Positions 7,002-16,826 of a stretch of 64,000 nucleotides of DNA are shown here, piece after piece. The stretch is from contig NZ_CP117812.1 in NCBI RefSeq assembly GCF_028728065.1, positions 2,170,001 to 2,234,000 of the forward strand, read 5' to 3'. Each line of letters opens with the position of its first letter. Positions within the stretch are counted from its first letter, which is position 1. Both the position numbers and the translations under genes were made by a program. This DNA comes from Lentisphaera profundi (lineage in GTDB: Bacteria > Verrucomicrobiota > Lentisphaeria > Lentisphaerales > Lentisphaeraceae). The notes beneath the pieces are model-generated. The model did no database searches and was not told the origin of the DNA. It saw only the letters and a list, made by a program, of their open reading frames with translations.

Positions 7002-9443
7002 ATGGAAAGTCCAAATACCCTCTTCCACAAAACCAAAGAGCGAGGTTTACACACCTTAATTTTCACCCTCCTCCTCATGGTCTTTATTTCAGTCATTTCA
7101 TATACCCCTTCTGACATCAGTGCTATTACTGGCGGCAAGCTGGAACATCAATACTCTAATCTGTTTGGCGCCTTAGGTGCCCGAATTTCTTATTTCATGT
7201 TTTTAAGCTTTGGACTTGGCGCATATCCTATCACCATACTCATTTTCTCATCCGCAGTTCGACGACTCCTCAACCTCAATATCCACAAAACTAACTGGAT
7301 TTACTTTCTTTCGATCATATTTTTCGCCAGCGGCATTTCTACATGCCTCGGCTGCTACCCCGACTTCATGCCTAGCTTATGTAAAAGCCTCAATATCTCA
7401 CAAATCCCGGGTGGTGCACTAGGTAGCCTACTGGCTAATCCAGAACACGGCTGGCTTTATCACATCTGTAATCGACTTGGTTGCGTCATCTTATCCCTAG
7501 CACTCATCTCATACAGCCTTTATGTTTTCATGAGCTTTGATTGGCCTAAACAACATACTGAAAAAGTCGACGCCGATGATGAGCCATCATTCACTCCCAA
7601 CAACTCAAATACTATACAAGATGAAGAAAAAGAAAAAAATACTTTTGCACAACTCAAAAATACCTTGGCATCTTGGTTCCAAACTAAACACGATGAAAGC
7701 GATGCTCTGCAAGAAGTCTCTAGCGAAGCTGCACCTGAGTACCTTCCTGCTGTAAGTGAAGAGATCTCAACCCTCGAAAAAGCCCCAGAACCTAGCCCGC
7801 GAAAAAGCTCCAAGAAAAACAAAGAAGCCTTAGGTGAACAAGAGCTCCCCTTAGCAGATACGCTTCCTCTTGAAGAAAACTTAGATCATATCATTGAAGA
7901 TGAAAAACCCCACGAAATCTTCTCGGGTCAACTCACTGAACCTCAACAATCCACTCAAACCACTCGCTACAAACTTCCCTCTCTTGATTTACTCACTAAC
8001 GGCGACTCCGAAATAAAAATCAGTCCTGAAGAAGTGCAGAGGAAAAAAGACATCATTCAAGAAACTTTAGAGCATTTCAAAATCAAAGCTCACATGGGCG
8101 AAGCTTTCCCTGGCCCACGTATCACTCTTTATGAAATCATTCCCGACAAAGGTGTGCGCATCGAGAAAATATCTAGTATCTCTAATAATCTATCCATGGA
8201 ACTCCAGGCTCAAATGGGCATCCGGATTATCACCCCCATCCCTGGACGACGCTCAGTTGGTGTAGAAGTCCCGAATGACGAGGCTTCGAGTGTTTGGTTA
8301 CGAGCTATGGTTGAGACTAAAGATTTCAAAAATTCTGATGCTATGATCCCCATCGTCTTAGGTAAAGATATATCTGGCAACACCTCTGTAATGGATTTAG
8401 CTCGCGCACCTCACTTACTTATTGCCGGCGCCACTGGTGCAGGTAAATCTGTGTTTATGAACTGCTTAATTATGAGTTTGCTCTATCGCTTTACTCCAGA
8501 TGAATTAGAACTTATCTTGGTCGATCCGAAAAAGGTAGAATTTGCGCCCTACGCAAATATCCCTCACCTCGTCTGCCCTATCATCACTGAAGCCGAACAA
8601 GTCCCCTCAGCTCTACGTTGGGCATCATTCGAGATGGATGTTCGCTACGACCTCTTAGCTGCTGTTGGTGTTCGTAACCTCAGTGATTTTAATAACAGAA
8701 AGAAAAAGCCAACCGAACCTACTGAAGACAAAAATGGTAACTCCATACCTGAAAAACTGCCTTTAACGGTCATCATTGTAGATGAAGTCGCCGACCTCAT
8801 GAGTAACAAAAACACACGTGCTGAAATTGAAAACTCTATTAGCCGTATTGCCGCAAAAGCTCGTGCGGTGGGTATCCACTTAGTCTTGGCAACTCAAAGT
8901 CCTCGTACCAATGTCATTACTGGGGTTATCAAAGCAAATTTCCCTACTCGTATCGCTTTCCAAGTGAGCTCATACACTGACTCCATGACTATTCTCGACG
9001 GCAAAGGCGCCGAGCAACTTCTTGGCCGTGGCGATATGCTTTTCAACCCACCAGCATCCTCTAATCTCTTACGTATTCAGTCCGCATGGACTCCTGACGA
9101 AGATATAGAAAAAGTGGTCGAATTCATTTCAAAGCAACAATCACAACGCTTTAAAGATATTGTAAAAACAGGTTCTGCTGAAATCGCAAACGGCACCGAC
9201 GGAGAAGATTATGCCAGTGATGACGAACAACAAGATAGCATCATTTCACAGGCCATGGACATCATCCGACGTGATAAAAAAACCTCCATCTCTTACCTAC
9301 AGAGAAAAATGCGCATCGGATACAATAAAGCTGCCAATATCATTGAAGAATTAGAAGACATTGGATTCCTAAGTGCCGCTGACCATACTGGCAAACGAGA
9401 AATATTAGACGACATCTACAAAAACCCCGAGGAGCCCTCATGA
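7002..9443 (+). CDS. ftsK: FtsK/SpoIIIE-type DNA translocase
   Basis: Hexameric ATP-driven DNA pump at the division septum that clears and resolves chromosome termini. The 813-residue protein has an N-terminal membrane domain of about four helices (within 1-180), an acidic, low-complexity linker (about 185-330), the alpha/beta motor with Walker A GATGAGKS at 476-483 and Walker B-type TVIIVDEVADLM, then the C-terminal gamma winged helix (about 735-805: SYLQRKMRIGYNKAANIIEELE), which in the family reads the KOPS polarity sequence. All parts needed for a working translocase are present. It opens a rightward run with the RodZ-like gene (4-base overlap) and pgm. Confidence 0.95.
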   Translation: MESPNTLFHKTKERGLHTLIFTLLLMVFISVISYTPSDISAITGGKLEHQYSNLFGALGARISYFMFLSFGLGAYPITILIFSSAVRRLLNLNIHKTNWIYFLSIIFFASGISTCLGCYPDFMPSLCKSLNISQIPGGALGSLLANPEHGWLYHICNRLGCVILSLALISYSLYVFMSFDWPKQHTEKVDADDEPSFTPNNSNTIQDEEKEKNTFAQLKNTLASWFQTKHDESDALQEVSSEAAPEYLPAVSEEISTLEKAPEPSPRKSSKKNKEALGEQELPLADTLPLEENLDHIIEDEKPHEIFSGQLTEPQQSTQTTRYKLPSLDLLTNGDSEIKISPEEVQRKKDIIQETLEHFKIKAHMGEAFPGPRITLYEIIPDKGVRIEKISSISNNLSMELQAQMGIRIITPIPGRRSVGVEVPNDEASSVWLRAMVETKDFKNSDAMIPIVLGKDISGNTSVMDLARAPHLLIAGATGAGKSVFMNCLIMSLLYRFTPDELELILVDPKKVEFAPYANIPHLVCPIITEAEQVPSALRWASFEMDVRYDLLAAVGVRNLSDFNNRKKKPTEPTEDKNGNSIPEKLPLTVIIVDEVADLMSNKNTRAEIENSISRIAAKARAVGIHLVLATQSPRTNVITGVIKANFPTRIAFQVSSYTDSMTILDGKGAEQLLGRGDMLFNPPASSNLLRIQSAWTPDEDIEKVVEFISKQQSQRFKDIVKTGSAEIANGTDGEDYASDDEQQDSIISQAMDIIRRDKKTSISYLQRKMRIGYNKAANIIEELEDIGFLSAADHTGKREILDDIYKNPEEPS

Positions 9444-10765
9444 GCACTGAAGACGACAATTTATTCGAGCAAGAGCTCCCCCTCTACAACGAGACTCCCA
9501 AGCCACTCATCCTGAAAAAAGAACCGTCATCTTTGACTATTAAAGATAGTCCATATAATGACCAAGAAGAAGCAACACCTACGCAAAACACCTCTGGACT
9601 AACTATAAAAAGTCCTGCCAAAGCTGCTTCTATTGAATCCACTGAACAGCCACGCTCAGCTTTGAAAATAAAAAAAACAGACGACCCCAGCCCTACTCTT
9701 CGGATTAGAGCATTTTCTTCAGAAGAAACTGTCGAGCCAAAAAACATATCTAAGCTCTCCCCACAAACATCAGCTTCACCAGAACCCGATGACCTAGATC
9801 ATGAGAACGCACCAGAGACTCCGTCGCATTCATACAGTGAAGAGAGTCACTCACCCAGCATTAAAGCATTACACATTAAAAACCCTAGTAATTCAGATTC
9901 TATCAAAAACTTAGAATACAATAAACCTGTTCCCGAACCAGGTGAGCACGCACCTCAAACAATCATCCTCCGCAATAAACCCTTACCTGGCGCACGTAGT
10001 AAACTTGCTCTCACAACGGTCGAGCCCGTCGATGACCAATACTTAAGTAACTCACTAAACACTCCTCCCCCTCACATTCAGGAATTAGAAGAATACGAAG
10101 AGGTTCTCAATACTGCAGCCCAAGAGAGTGTATTTGAATTAAGTAATAACGAACTCAATGACCAGGAAAATTCTGCTAGCGACACACAAGAAGAACTCTT
10201 CAATCAAATCCACACTGAGCCAGACACTGATAGCGCTCATAAAAAAAATTCTCCCACTATCTATGAAATGGAAGATGACTCCAGTATAGGCACGATGCTC
10301 ATGAGCGCGCGTCAGAAAGCGAGCTTTACTATTAAAGAACTCGCTAGAAGAACCAACATCAAAGAAGCTTATATCATTGCTCTTGAAGAAGAGAATCGTT
10401 CTAATCTTCCAGATCCCATCTACACAAAAAGTTATATCAAAAACCTTTGTCATGAGCTGGAAATCGAATACCCTAAAGCATTAAAACTCTATGCAAATCT
10501 ATGTGGCGAAGAATTTGATACTCAGTACAATATTGCCCAAAGAGGTCCAGATAAATACGCGAGTAAACCTGCGAATTCCACTCTACAAAAATGGAGTGCC
10601 ATTGTCGTGATCTTTATAATTCTAGGTCTAATAACCTTCGGCTTCACTGCCAAACATTTCTACTCTCCATTACCAGTATTCAAAGAAAATGAACAAGTCA
10701 ACTTAAATGATTTTCATCAAAAAATCATTATCCCCACTCCAAGATTAAACGTCCCCAATAAATAG
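9440..10765 (+). CDS. RodZ-like helix-turn-helix membrane protein
   Basis: 441-residue protein with a long acidic, Ser/Pro-rich N-terminal region (1-280) that looks disordered and includes repeated short LxIK-type pieces (SLTIKDS, GLTIKSP, ALKIKKT, TLRIRAF). An HTH_25/Xre-type domain follows (about 283-350: IGTMLMSARQKASFTIKELARRTNIKEAYIIALEEE), with one membrane helix near 384-405 and a short exterior tail. RodZ links MreB to the cell wall machinery and has the order HTH, then helix, then periplasmic domain; here a long N-terminal extension is added and the exterior part is very short. The ATG overlaps the ftsK stop by 4 bases. Confidence 0.72.
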   Translation: MSTEDDNLFEQELPLYNETPKPLILKKEPSSLTIKDSPYNDQEEATPTQNTSGLTIKSPAKAASIESTEQPRSALKIKKTDDPSPTLRIRAFSSEETVEPKNISKLSPQTSASPEPDDLDHENAPETPSHSYSEESHSPSIKALHIKNPSNSDSIKNLEYNKPVPEPGEHAPQTIILRNKPLPGARSKLALTTVEPVDDQYLSNSLNTPPPHIQELEEYEEVLNTAAQESVFELSNNELNDQENSASDTQEELFNQIHTEPDTDSAHKKNSPTIYEMEDDSSIGTMLMSARQKASFTIKELARRTNIKEAYIIALEEENRSNLPDPIYTKSYIKNLCHELEIEYPKALKLYANLCGEEFDTQYNIAQRGPDKYASKPANSTLQKWSAIVVIFIILGLITFGFTAKHFYSPLPVFKENEQVNLNDFHQKIIIPTPRLNVPNK

Positions 10766-10774
10766 GTCATAAGC

Positions 10775-12400
10775 ATGTCTATCCATCCTCAAGCAGGAAA
10801 ACTCCCTAAAGCAAATCAACTCCTCAATATTGAAGAATTACTATCCGCATACACTACACTCAAATTAGATTTAGCTCCCGTGAGCTTTGGCACTTCCGGA
10901 CACCGCGGAAGCTCCCTCAAATCCTCTTTCAACGAGACTCATATTCTCGCCATCACACAAGCCATTTGCGAATACCGCAAATCTCAGGACATCAATGGCC
11001 CTCTATATATCGGCATCGATACCCATGCCCTATCAAAACCCGCACTACTCTCTTGCCTTCAAGTCCTTGCTGCCAATGACGTAGAAGCTCTTTACCAAGA
11101 GGATTTCGGCGTCACACCTACACCCGTAATTTCCCACGCCATACTCACCTGGAATCAAAAGAACGATTCTTTGGCCGACGGCATCGTCATCACCCCGTCT
11201 CATAACCCTCCCGAAGATGGTGGCTTTAAATATAATTCAATTGATGGCGGACCGGCGAATACCGATATCACTACTTGGGTAGAAAACCGCGCCAACGAAA
11301 TTATTGCCGGAGCACTACTTGACGTCAATAAAATAAGTCAAGAACAAGCTTTAAGTTCAGCCAATATCAAGGCCTACGATTATATCCCAAATTACGTGAA
11401 CGACCTTGAGAATGTTATCGACATGCAAGCTATTAAAGACGCAAAGATTAAAATTGCTGCTGACCCCTTAGGCGGTGCTAGCCTCCCTTACTGGCAGCCT
11501 ATTATCGATAAATATGGCTTAGATATTACCGTAGTTAATAAATCAGTTGATCCAACTTTTAAATTCATGAGCTGTGATCGCGATGGCAAAATACGTATGG
11601 ATTGCTCATCTCCATGGGCAATGAGTTCACTGATTAAACTAAAAGATCAATACGATATCGCTTTTGGCAACGATCCCGATAGCGATCGTCACGGTATTGT
11701 CACTCGCTCATCTGGCCTACTCAACCCCAACCATTATTTATCTGTTGCCATCCTCTATCTTTACCAAAATCGTTCACAATGGGATCCTCAATTAGAAATC
11801 GGTAAAACTTTAGTCAGCTCCAGCATGATTGACAAAGTTGGCACTGAACTCAAACGAACCGTATGTGAAGTTCCAGTCGGCTTCAAATGGTTTGTTGATG
11901 GTCTCGTAAACCACAAAATCGCCTTTGGCGGTGAAGAAAGTGCCGGTGCATCATTCCTAAGGAAAGACGGTTCTGTTTGGACCACGGATAAAGATGGCAT
12001 CATCCTATGCTTATTAGCAGCAGAAATCCTCGCTGTCTCCAAAAAAGACCCAGGCGAACTCTATACTGAACTCACAAAAAAGCACGGTTCACCCATTTAC
12101 GCACGCATCGATGCCGCCGCTAGCCCTGAACAGAAAAATAAACTCAAACAGCTCTCACCAGAGGATATCAAAGCCGACTCACTAGCTGGCTACCCCATCC
12201 TAGAAAAATTAAGTCACGCCAATGGAAATGGCGCCGCTATAGGAGGCCTCAAAGTGACCACAGAAGCTGGCTGGTTTGCTGCAAGACCATCAGGAACAGA
12301 GGACATCTACAAAATTTATGCTGAAAGTTTCATCAGCGAAGATCACTTAAAAGAGCTTCAGCAAGATGCTCAAAACATCGTTGATAACGCTATTAGCTAG
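10775..12400 (+). CDS. pgm: Phosphoglucomutase (alpha-D-glucose phosphate-specific)
   Basis: Interconverts glucose 1-phosphate and glucose 6-phosphate for glycogen and envelope sugar synthesis. The 541-residue protein has the phosphoserine motif TPSHNPP with the active serine at 142, the metal-binding loop GNDPDSDRHG, the sugar-binding GGEESAGASF and the phosphate-binding RPSGTED near the C-terminus. This arrangement and length fit the bacterial Pgm subfamily rather than PgcA or GlmM. It lies 9 bases after the RodZ-like gene and is followed by cutA with a 1-base overlap. Confidence 0.95.
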   Translation: MSIHPQAGKLPKANQLLNIEELLSAYTTLKLDLAPVSFGTSGHRGSSLKSSFNETHILAITQAICEYRKSQDINGPLYIGIDTHALSKPALLSCLQVLAANDVEALYQEDFGVTPTPVISHAILTWNQKNDSLADGIVITPSHNPPEDGGFKYNSIDGGPANTDITTWVENRANEIIAGALLDVNKISQEQALSSANIKAYDYIPNYVNDLENVIDMQAIKDAKIKIAADPLGGASLPYWQPIIDKYGLDITVVNKSVDPTFKFMSCDRDGKIRMDCSSPWAMSSLIKLKDQYDIAFGNDPDSDRHGIVTRSSGLLNPNHYLSVAILYLYQNRSQWDPQLEIGKTLVSSSMIDKVGTELKRTVCEVPVGFKWFVDGLVNHKIAFGGEESAGASFLRKDGSVWTTDKDGIILCLLAAEILAVSKKDPGELYTELTKKHGSPIYARIDAAASPEQKNKLKQLSPEDIKADSLAGYPILEKLSHANGNGAAIGGLKVTTEAGWFAARPSGTEDIYKIYAESFISEDHLKELQQDAQNIVDNAIS

Positions 12401-12702
12401 TGCAATTATTCTACACCCCTTGCTCCAACAAAGAAGAAGCTAAAAAAATAGCTTCTTCTTTGCTGAGTGAAAAACTGATTGCCTGTGCAAACGTCATCCC
12501 AGGAATTAATTCTTTATATATCTGGGAGGGCGAGCTTCAGGATGTAGAAGAAGTAATTCTTCTGCTTAAGTGCAAGCAAGAATCTGCCAATGACGTCGAA
12601 AGCCGAATCTCTCAACTCCATTCCTATGACTGCCCATGTATCCTGCAGTTCACACCCGACAAGGTGAACCCAGCATTCAGCAAGTGGCTAAATGATAATT
12701 AA
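12400..12702 (+). CDS. cutA: CutA divalent ion tolerance protein
   Basis: 100-residue trimeric CutA1-family protein, linked in other bacteria to copper tolerance though its molecular role is unclear. Typical features are the N-terminal YTPCSNKEEAKKIASSLLSEKLIACANVIPGINSLYIWEG pattern (here in part) and the VILLLKCKQE strand. It starts at GTG (12400-12402), whose G is the last base of the pgm stop codon, so the two are probably translationally coupled. Its stop codon overlaps that of the facing gene by 4 bases. Confidence 0.9.
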   Translation: MQLFYTPCSNKEEAKKIASSLLSEKLIACANVIPGINSLYIWEGELQDVEEVILLLKCKQESANDVESRISQLHSYDCPCILQFTPDKVNPAFSKWLNDN

Positions 12703-13757
12703 GATTTACTATCTCCGGAGTGCTTGCGCAATTCGTGAAGCAATCTCTTCGCTTTTGGATGCCCGGAATCAGCTGCAGACTGAAGGTACATTTTGCCACG
12801 ATTTATTTCTTGCTTAACCGCATACTTGCCAAATATTAAAATCTGACCTAATTCAAACTCTGCGGGAACCCATTGTTGATTGGCTGACTTTTCTAAATAA
12901 GAAACACCCGTCAACCTGAACTCTCTCATGTTATACTTTTTTAGTCGCATACCATATGTAAACTGAAATTCTGAAACTCCACGATCGGCTAAATTCTTTT
13001 CTAAAAGCAGCTGCTGTTCACGGCTTGGCAAAAGAAATAAGTGCTTATCTCCCACTTGTGCTAAGCGTAACTTCATCTTCATCGCACCAACAGAATAGTT
13101 CTCTACTGCTGACTCTAAGTAGCCAATACCTTTCTTCGCACTAGCCTCGACAATCATTCCCTTAAGATAAAACTTCGCATATTCATAAAGACAAGGGCCA
13201 TCATAATTATCTGCTCCAAGCTTAAAATAAGACAAGGCCTTATGCGGACTCCGCAGAGTCCCCCAACCAGAAAAGCTCATTTTCCCTAAATAGTAATTAT
13301 TCTCAAACTCATCTTTCTTTGCGCGCGCCTCAAAGTAATCCCATGCTTTTTCAAACATTTTATCTGGATTCTCATCTTCAAATTTTTTAACTCTGGATTC
13401 CACTAAGAGTTTGGCAAGCGCATAATTGCAACGCTGCTCTCCAAAAATAACTCCACGTCGATACCACTCCGCAGCCTTTTTATATGACTGACGATAGCCA
13501 TAGCCTTCCTCGTAAAACTGGCCAAGCTCATAACAAGCCGCTCCATTGCCTTGACTAGCAGACATCATAAACTGCTCTGCCGCATTAATAAAACTCGGTT
13601 CAAGACCCTGACCATTTTTATACAGCAGACCTAATAAGAGTTGAGAATACTCATCACCCTTTGCCGCACTATCTTTAAGGTCTTTAACACCAAAAGACTG
13701 TGCAAAACATGAAAGACTCAAAAACAAGAGTCCAAAGGCCAAAATTCTTTTATTCAT
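12699..13757 (-). CDS. Secreted Sel1-repeat (SLR/TPR-like) protein
   Basis: 352 residues with a signal peptide (MNKRILAFGLLFLSLSCFAQS, cleavage near 20) and about seven Sel1-like repeats of roughly 36 residues, recognisable by pairs such as AAKGDEYSQLLLGLLYKNGQG and GAACYELGQFYEEGYGYRQSY. Such helical repeats act as protein-binding scaffolds; the partner is unknown. It is convergent with cutA, the two stop codons overlapping by 4 bases with no terminator between them. The upstream hairpin at 13780-13802 separates it from the gene before it. Confidence 0.85.
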   Translation of the reverse strand: MNKRILAFGLLFLSLSCFAQSFGVKDLKDSAAKGDEYSQLLLGLLYKNGQGLEPSFINAAEQFMMSASQGNGAACYELGQFYEEGYGYRQSYKKAAEWYRRGVIFGEQRCNYALAKLLVESRVKKFEDENPDKMFEKAWDYFEARAKKDEFENNYYLGKMSFSGWGTLRSPHKALSYFKLGADNYDGPCLYEYAKFYLKGMIVEASAKKGIGYLESAVENYSVGAMKMKLRLAQVGDKHLFLLPSREQQLLLEKNLADRGVSEFQFTYGMRLKKYNMREFRLTGVSYLEKSANQQWVPAEFELGQILIFGKYAVKQEINRGKMYLQSAADSGHPKAKRLLHELRKHSGDSKS

Positions 13758-13779
13758 TTTTTATCCTAAAACAGGAAAA

Positions 13780-13802
13780 CCGCAATTCAAAAAAAATTGC
13801 GG
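13780..13802 (-). terminator. hairpin terminator after the gene at 13831
   Basis: An 8-bp stem CCGCAATT / AATTGCGG with a short A-rich loop, followed on the minus strand by TTTTCCTGTTTT. It lies between two leftward genes. Confidence 0.6.
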
Positions 13803-13830
13803 CTAGCCTTAAATTCAATGTTATTTTTAC

Positions 13831-14619
13831 TTACTCAAGTTCGCTTTGAACTACCCAATCACCAGATTCAGGTTTCACGACAATACGCTCATCTGTAATC
13901 GCTGCAGCTATTTTACCACCTGCTTTTTTTCCAAGTATTAAACCCAATATAATACCAACAAGACCAACTCCAGCTGCAATACCGATACCAATACCACCAC
14001 CAATAACTGCTCCGCCAATACCTCCGGCCATGGCCACAACTCCACCAACAATACCTGCTTGGCTACCACTTCCTAAATCCTTGATTTCACAAAAGATAAC
14101 TTCTTCAGAATCTTTAACTTCGCTTTCAATATATTTTGGAACATTCCTAACTGGCTTGCGCTTCTTAGGTGTCTTCTTTTGGGCAACAGGCGCTGGTGCG
14201 GCTTGACTTGGAGCTGGTGCCGCGGCTCGTACTGGCGCTGGTGCTGGACTATTTAATTCGCCCTTTGTAGGAATCACAAATTCAGCTGCACAATCAGGAC
14301 ACTCAACTACGGCTCCATAAAATTCATCCGATACTATAGGAAAACTCGCTGGACAACTCACACAATATACCGTGCCATTTTCCACATTAGCTTTTTGCAT
14401 TGAAGGGGGCGCCACTGGCTGTTGCGGGGCTTTACTCTCGTCGCCTTTCTTCGTTTGCATCATACTCATACTTTTACGAGAAAGGATAACTGTACGTGTG
14501 TCACCAAAATCGTTCGCACTATCTCCACTAGGTCGAATTCCACTTCTCGGGGCTGGAGCAGCAGATGTTGAAGCTCCTGGGCGCGGTGGACGTGGCGGGC
14601 GTGGTATGTTGTCACTCAT
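13831..14619 (-). CDS. Zinc-ribbon protein with glycine-rich membrane segment
   Basis: 262-residue protein of unknown function. It opens with a Pro/Arg/Ala-rich disordered region, followed by a compact four-cysteine ribbon (CVSCP at about 83 and CPDC at about 107) of the MJ0042 or zinc-ribbon kind, then an Ala/Pro-rich linker. A strongly hydrophobic Gly/Ala stretch (about 192-232: GGVVAMAGGIGGAVIGGGIGIG onward) could form a membrane hairpin like glycine-zipper proteins. The C-terminus is a short hydrophilic segment ending WVVQSELE. Such a layout suggests a membrane-attached adapter, but no function can be assigned. It is divergent from tolQ. Confidence 0.6.
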   Translation of the reverse strand: MSDNIPRPPRPPRPGASTSAAPAPRSGIRPSGDSANDFGDTRTVILSRKSMSMMQTKKGDESKAPQQPVAPPSMQKANVENGTVYCVSCPASFPIVSDEFYGAVVECPDCAAEFVIPTKGELNSPAPAPVRAAAPAPSQAAPAPVAQKKTPKKRKPVRNVPKYIESEVKDSEEVIFCEIKDLGSGSQAGIVGGVVAMAGGIGGAVIGGGIGIGIAAGVGLVGIILGLILGKKAGGKIAAAITDERIVVKPESGDWVVQSELE

Positions 14620-14688
14620 ATATTATCTCACATTTATTTTTGACAAAAAATCTATACGGCTCATTTTCCATGAAAGATGAGCTCAAAC

Positions 14689-14713
14689 TGCTGATAATAT
14701 TACCATATCAGCA
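14689..14713. promoter_or_regulatory. inverted repeat between divergent genes
   Basis: TGCTGATA (14689-14696) and TATCAGCA (14706-14713) form a perfect 8-bp inverted repeat with a 9-bp centre, placed in the 241-base gap between the zinc-ribbon gene and tolQ. It may be an operator; there is no T run that would make it a terminator. Nothing else is recognised in the gap. Confidence 0.35.
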
Positions 14714-14860
14714 ATTGTTATTCAACTAGAGCAAAGCCCTTTTTAAGCCCTCAACAAGAATTTATGCTAATAAATCTCTTGATTTTAATCTCCAAAGACT
14801 TAATATCAGATAATTAAGCGCTTCTTACCTTAACTAAAACTTAAAAACAAAGTCCAAAGT

Positions 14861-15571
14861 ATGTTTGACGAAAGCTCTCCTTATTACTATTTCCTAATGT
14901 CCGACAACTTTGGTCGGTTTATTGTTCTACTCCTTTTCCTTGTCTCTATTCTCTCTTGGTTTTTAATGCTTGAGAAATGGATCGAAGTCAAAACGGCCTT
15001 AACTAATGCCTTTGATCTAAAGCGACAACTTCAAGATCGGGGCTCATGCCTTTTAAAGTGTACTCAGCAATTTGGCTCCGATAACCCTATTGGAAAAATC
15101 TACACCTCAGGTAACCACCAACTTATTTCCCTTTTACATACTAATGAGCATGAACTTTTATCATTCGCTCATGAAAATTTACTCCCCCGACAAATCTCCT
15201 CCATAGAAATAGAGTCAATTCGTAAATCGATGGAACAAGCCGTGAACGACGAAATCCTCCATTACGAAGGAAAAATGAGCTCTCTCTCGACGATCGTATC
15301 TGTCAGCCCTTTCTGCGGACTCCTAGGCACTGTATACGGTGTCATGACCTCCTTTGGCGGAATGGCGGAACATGGTTCGGCAAATATCGCAGCAATTGCC
15401 CCAGGCATTGCTGGCGCACTCTTAACCACTGTCGCAGGCTTGCTTGTTGCTATCCCTTCTGTAGTAGGCTACAATTTACTCACCGCAAAAATTCGCACCT
15501 TAATTTCACATATGGATAATTTTACCGATTTTTACGTCGGTAACCTTACCCTTCATCGTGTGAAGAAATAA
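14861..15571 (+). CDS. tolQ: TolQ/ExbB/MotA-family proton channel protein
   Basis: 236-residue inner membrane protein with three helices: about 18-40, 148-170 and 182-205. The conserved SPFCGLLGTVYGVMTSFGGMA and IAPGIAGALLTTVAGLLVAIPSVVGYN are the channel-forming signatures. With TolR/ExbD it forms the proton-driven motor that energises the TonB/TolA-like protein. First gene of a three-gene set, with 1 and 6 bases between members. Whether the set works as Tol-Pal or as ExbBD-TonB cannot be decided from sequence; no pal or tolB is in view. Confidence 0.88.
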   Translation: MFDESSPYYYFLMSDNFGRFIVLLLFLVSILSWFLMLEKWIEVKTALTNAFDLKRQLQDRGSCLLKCTQQFGSDNPIGKIYTSGNHQLISLLHTNEHELLSFAHENLLPRQISSIEIESIRKSMEQAVNDEILHYEGKMSSLSTIVSVSPFCGLLGTVYGVMTSFGGMAEHGSANIAAIAPGIAGALLTTVAGLLVAIPSVVGYNLLTAKIRTLISHMDNFTDFYVGNLTLHRVKK

Positions 15572-15572
15572 A

Positions 15573-15965
15573 ATGTCGAGGCGTCATCGCGAGAATACGG
15601 TTTTATCAAATATTGATGTCACCCCTTTAGTCGATATTACCTTTATCCTACTCATCACTTTCATGGTCACTATGCCCGCCATGGAAAACCGCATTAAATT
15701 GCCTCAAATGACTGATCAAGCACCCCCTCAACCCGAACAAGAAACTACCGTTTGGTACAATGCTGATGGAGAAGTCATTATCGAAGACGTAAAGCTCACC
15801 CTCGATGAACTTGAATCCTATATCCGTAACATGAATACAGACAATAAAATCTTCACGGTAAAAGCCGATGAAGGCCGCCCTTACGGAGAAGTCATTTCAG
15901 TCTTGCGCTCGATAAAAAAAGCAGGTATTAGCGATGTTTCACTTGGCACATCTAGCGAGAATTAG
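15573..15965 (+). CDS. tolR: TolR/ExbD-family protein
   Basis: 130 residues with one N-terminal membrane helix (about 15-36) containing the conserved V-T-P-L-V-D-I-T-F motif, whose aspartate (D20) is the proton-carrying residue in the family. The rest is a small periplasmic domain with the usual VKADEGRPYGEVISVLRSIKKAGI segment. Works as a motor partner of the TolQ-like protein encoded directly upstream. Confidence 0.9.
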   Translation: MSRRHRENTVLSNIDVTPLVDITFILLITFMVTMPAMENRIKLPQMTDQAPPQPEQETTVWYNADGEVIIEDVKLTLDELESYIRNMNTDNKIFTVKADEGRPYGEVISVLRSIKKAGISDVSLGTSSEN

Positions 15966-15971
15966 AATATA

Positions 15972-16826
15972 ATGAAGGAGCATAAAAAGAAACGTCGCAA
16001 ATCCATCTTGCTCTTTTCCGTAATCATCCACGGCCTTGTCCTCATATCTATTTTTATCTTACCCTTTTTTAAGAAAGAACAAAAAACAGTGACCGAAAAT
16101 TCAATCGATGTAAGCGTCGATCTCAGCCAACTGAGTACCGAAATTCCCACCCGAAACCCCGCGCCAACACCAGATCCCATTCCGGCAAGACCTGAACCCG
16201 AACCCACAAGACCCAAGCCCCCCGAACCTAAAAAAGATCTTGATAAACAAGCACAAGAAAAAGCGGCTCAAATAAAAAAAGACGCTCTTCGCCAAGCTGC
16301 AAAAGAGCTCGAGGCCAAAAAAGAACGTGACCGTAAGACTAAAGCCAAACGCGACTTACAGAAAAAAGCCGATTTAAAAAAACAAAAAGATGCCGATGCC
16401 AAAAAAGAGCGCGATCGTCAAGAGCGCGCCAAACGAGAAGCTAAAAGAAAAGCCGACATCAAAAAACAGAAAGATGCTGATGCGCGTAGATCACGAGAAC
16501 GAATTGCAGCGGCAAAAGCACATGCCGGGCAACAATCAAAACTCAATAATCAGTACAAATCATTATTAAGTGCAGGCCTCGTACAACAATGGAATCGCAT
16601 TTACCTTGATAGCGGCATTAGCACCACCGACCGCGTAACCGTTCAAGTCACCATTGATCGATCGGGAAAGGTCATCAGTAAAAGAATCATCAAACTTGCA
16701 AAAAGTGCCGCACTCAACAGAGCTGCTAAAACTTTCCTTGCAGGCTTAAGCAAACTCCCCACCTTCCCTAAAGGTATGGATTCTAAACAAATTACCGAAA
16801 CATTTACTCTAGGTCGTAGAATATGA
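15972..16826 (+). CDS. TolA/TonB-like energy transducer
   Basis: 284-residue protein: one N-terminal membrane helix (about 12-32), a proline-rich stretch (about 56-80), a long Lys/Glu/Ala-rich helical region (about 80-185) like the TolA stalk, then a C-terminal TonB-type domain (about 195-284) with GLVQQWNRIYLDSG and VQVTIDRSGKVISKRIIKLAKSAALNRAAKTF. The long charged helix favours TolA, while the C-terminal domain pattern is shared with TonB. It probably spans the periplasm and is driven by the TolQR pair. The hflX start overlaps its stop by 4 bases. Confidence 0.82.
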   Translation: MKEHKKKRRKSILLFSVIIHGLVLISIFILPFFKKEQKTVTENSIDVSVDLSQLSTEIPTRNPAPTPDPIPARPEPEPTRPKPPEPKKDLDKQAQEKAAQIKKDALRQAAKELEAKKERDRKTKAKRDLQKKADLKKQKDADAKKERDRQERAKREAKRKADIKKQKDADARRSRERIAAAKAHAGQQSKLNNQYKSLLSAGLVQQWNRIYLDSGISTTDRVTVQVTIDRSGKVISKRIIKLAKSAALNRAAKTFLAGLSKLPTFPKGMDSKQITETFTLGRRI